Below are positions 63,201 to 64,000 of a stretch of DNA of 64,000 nt, piece after piece. A model generated the notes under the pieces. The model had not been told where the DNA came from. It searched no databases and worked only from the letters and a program-made list of their open reading frames with translations. Source of the stretch: Armatimonadota bacterium (GTDB lineage: Bacteria > Armatimonadota > UBA5829 > DTJY01); assembly GCA_029907255.1 (NCBI GenBank), contig JARYMF010000010.1, forward strand, positions 58,513 to 122,512. Reading direction: 5' to 3'. A program made the position numbers and the translations under genes. The first letter of the stretch is position 1. The number at the start of each line of letters is the position of its first letter.

Positions 63201-63582
63201 CTGTCCGGTGCCCATGATTTGTGTCGAGAAGTATTTCGACACAATCATCTCGCCACACCTCGCCGTCATGTTCCTTAATCTCAGCGAAGATTTGATCAAT
63301 GTAAAGTTCGGAGCATCGAACTCCAATATAGAGATTTACAGGGTCATAAAGGATATACGCTGTAGTATCGAAAGCAACAGGCTTGCCATCTTTAATACTC
63401 TTGAAGCCCGTTAATTTTGCCCCTTTTTGCCAAAGAGGATCAGAAAGTAATCCTTTAAGCTCTGGACCTTTCTCAACAAAAGGGATTGTTATTAGAGGCA
63501 CACTTCGTGCCCCAATCTCTGCACCGAACAAATGTTGATAAGAAAAGACAATTGCAACCAGAAACCCGACTGCGTATCTCAT
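60250..63582 (-). CDS. Large secreted CBM9/GH42-like protein with discoidin-like C-terminus
   Basis: 1110 aa with a signal peptide (RYAVGFLVAIVFSYQHLFGA). Domains in order: CBM9-like, about residues 35-230 (ELKGLLSDPLWQKGAKLTGF, GEVWRDDCVEILLDTNHGHR, FWTLEIAIPFKALGV); a beta linker; a TIM-barrel-like region, about 350-690 (IWGVYSWDEMHEQALGQPLE, IQVVSFDPVAGHKPYELDAI); a GATase-like region resembling GH42 trimerisation domains (ADYVRDGGVLVCGDPEAFTW); and a discoidin-like end (LKRLHLWYSDQLPEMIVEGS). It probably acts on or binds a polysaccharide outside the cell. The catalytic residues cannot be assigned; the DE in YSWDEMH is a candidate. Confidence 0.65.
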   Translation of the reverse strand: MRYAVGFLVAIVFSYQHLFGAEIGARSVPLITIPFVEKGPELKGLLSDPLWQKGAKLTGFKSIKDGKPVAFDTTAYILYDPVNLYIGVRCSELYIDQIFAEIKEHDGEVWRDDCVEILLDTNHGHRTAYHIAVNSKGVVSDARRIFDDRADTKWESECAVKADYDKGFWTLEIAIPFKALGVKPVAGLMWGLNICRERMVSPREYSAWANTPGGFVRPDNFGHVVLGGDSSGIRLVTWGNLDTDNLYGGENVLKCEITNPHSQAESASATLVSKINGKTSILAKGSITIPPSATKELSLEYTPAGDPKEIFELRVDLNGSLAMLATHPSTAIPPAPRVWQMDDALFEPLLSKTPPGEQKNGAIYWFHSGNAAELRAFAKEFGVRYSLEEAYKELADYKLMPIVQPHVVAAEPLKSMVAKYHFKVLVEPEWRGAVSKGAQAIGGKPYIFDPKSKDAYLETLKSSIEQAREYIWGVYSWDEMHEQALGQPLELKLQMPDSSLVKEIDEEVKKKFGYGKFGLPDTSKESDPFCWIAYRKWINHKLLEWQKEIYETTKKLAPEIQVVSFDPVAGHKPYELDAIGPFVDIVTHQLYPSGNPNRQEFGFVTKLVADLTGKPVWPCTHVENYAYSTTAEETRELMSQVMRNGGKGFHLYIPDVQGGRAPSGDTKLSKYGCPERFRAIMEIVRMASEMNEVAVPNDPDCAILYSEDHYQSFTAPSYIFPNEPEYAYTFLGPVARTWFKFINDNMVADGRANLKAWKAVFIPGAKYERPEVVKALADYVRDGGVLVCGDPEAFTWAPDGSSLADLRKELLGVDVGPSVEQTEILITDDTSYARLKGLKLSVGGSAFKLTVGNNVKVVATFADGSPAIIEHRFGKGKVIFFASNPFAEKTVGDQAWKDFFKALAENLGLKTGRDIWRFKFPNLKTVYQSDPEGVCLTGNYIRWQQERPINVKNAAVKGTYSYMVPPDEVADEAGEILIEFGKGNLTDRRLAPILTKKVLHPRNFIVTWRKTDQTAVTFDFGKPFSLKRLHLWYSDQLPEMIVEGSEDGKNWSTLASNPKQNPTEDVLDVSLDLPSDTPYRFVRLSFGKRDPGAKMTLVECEIWANPEKDG

Positions 63583-63681
63583 TGGTTCCCTATCACAACC
63601 CCCCAGCGCAATCCTAAAAATGCAAAGAAATATTCATCAACAGGCGCATGTTTTCCTCTAAACACTCGGAGACTGCCTAGC

Positions 63682-63711
63682 TTTACAAGCTTGTTTGCCA
63701 CGTGATATAAT
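63682..63711 (+). promoter_or_regulatory. Promoter giving an apparently leaderless rpiB
   Basis: TTTACA (63682-63687), 18-bp spacer, TATAAT (63706-63711). The expected start, near 63718, is only about 2 nt before the ATG, and there is no ribosome site. Confidence 0.7.
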
Positions 63712-63719
63712 CCCTTGTT

Positions 63720-64000
63720 ATGAGAATTGCAATTGGCTCTGACCACGCAGGATATTGGCTAAAAGAGGAATTAGTTCGCTTCCTTACCGAACAACACCTA
63801 GAGTTTAAAGACTTTGGCACATACAGCGCTGACCGCGTGGATTACCCCGATATCGGCTTGCAGGTTGCAGAGGCTGTCGCAAAAGGTGAGTTCGACCGGG
63901 GTATACTTGTGTGTGGATCGGGTATAGGTATGTGCATAGTTGCGAACAAGGTTCCCGGGATACGCGCAGCCGCATGCAGCGACCTATACAGCGCAATGGT
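63720..64000 (+). CDS. rpiB: Ribose-5-phosphate isomerase B (partial, C-terminus off window)
   Basis: The first 93 residues are present; the family is about 145-150 aa. It interconverts ribose-5-phosphate and ribulose-5-phosphate (some members act on allose-6-phosphate). MRIAIGSDHAGYWLKEELVR is the phosphate-binding start and GILVCGSGIGMCIVANKVPG carries the catalytic Cys and anion hole. The reading frame is intact to the window edge. The ATG at 63720 has no ribosome site. Confidence 0.95.
   Translation, partial: MRIAIGSDHAGYWLKEELVRFLTEQHLEFKDFGTYSADRVDYPDIGLQVAEAVAKGEFDRGILVCGSGIGMCIVANKVPGIRAAACSDLYSAM

Overview
This window looks like a chromosomal segment of a free-living, carbohydrate-using bacterium with two membranes. 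A TonB-dependent receptor with its own ExbB/ExbD/TonB set implies an outer membrane. Many glycoside hydrolases, sugar-binding proteins, CBM9-like and golvesin-like domains point to life on polysaccharides. The gene style (MalF/MalG sugar uptake without a local ATPase, uroporphyrinogen-decarboxylase-like proteins, CBM9 proteins) recalls uncultivated lineages such as Armatimonadota, but no ribosomal marker is present, so the phylum is inference. Promoters are ordinary sigma-70 type, and many are close to TTGACA-N17-TATAAT. TTG and GTG starts are common.

Layout. 1-11808 (minus): six tandem polytopic membrane proteins with C-terminal TPRs, from two GT-C subfamilies (three PMT_2-like, three TMTC-like), the last cut by the window edge; the array diverges from pgi. 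12004-17467 (plus): pgi, a 1-pyrroline-5-carboxylate dehydrogenase, a small RRM protein with a long structured leader, and a secreted repeat protein. 17586-20212: a radical SAM/SPASM protein convergent with another GT-C enzyme. 20316-28451: a polysaccharide block (pectate-lyase-like/golvesin protein, GH84-like, a six-hairpin-like enzyme, GH2). 28601-29818: tRNA-Arg and a UroD-family protein.

29890-33464 (plus): a clear fluoride (crcB-type) riboswitch followed by an operon with no recognisable fluoride exporter: a dynamin-like GTPase, a Cys/His-repeat protein, a two-helix membrane protein and a helical protein. This is the most unusual part of the window.

33482-40547 (minus): a nine-gene metal operon running NikR, TonB-dependent receptor, ECF-type S/T/A components, a methyltransferase, ExbB, ExbD and TonB. 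It reads as one nickel (or related metal) import route through both membranes.

40856-47273: tRNA-Gln, a CBM9-like protein, guaB, two tRNA-Pro genes, an orphan 2-oxoacid oxidoreductase gamma subunit, an NlpC/P60 hydrolase and a ComM-like ATPase. 47473-49252: RHS remnants around a small membrane protein. 49324-53880: sugar ABC transport genes plus a NAGPA-type protein preceded by a structured leader of unknown class. 54103-60166: antiporter, universal stress protein, Xaa-Pro peptidase, aroQ, a Trm112-like mini-protein, a sugar-binding lipoprotein, a cyclophilin-like protein and an unknown protein. 60250-63582: a giant CBM9/GH42-like/discoidin-like protein. 63720-end: the start of rpiB, apparently leaderless.
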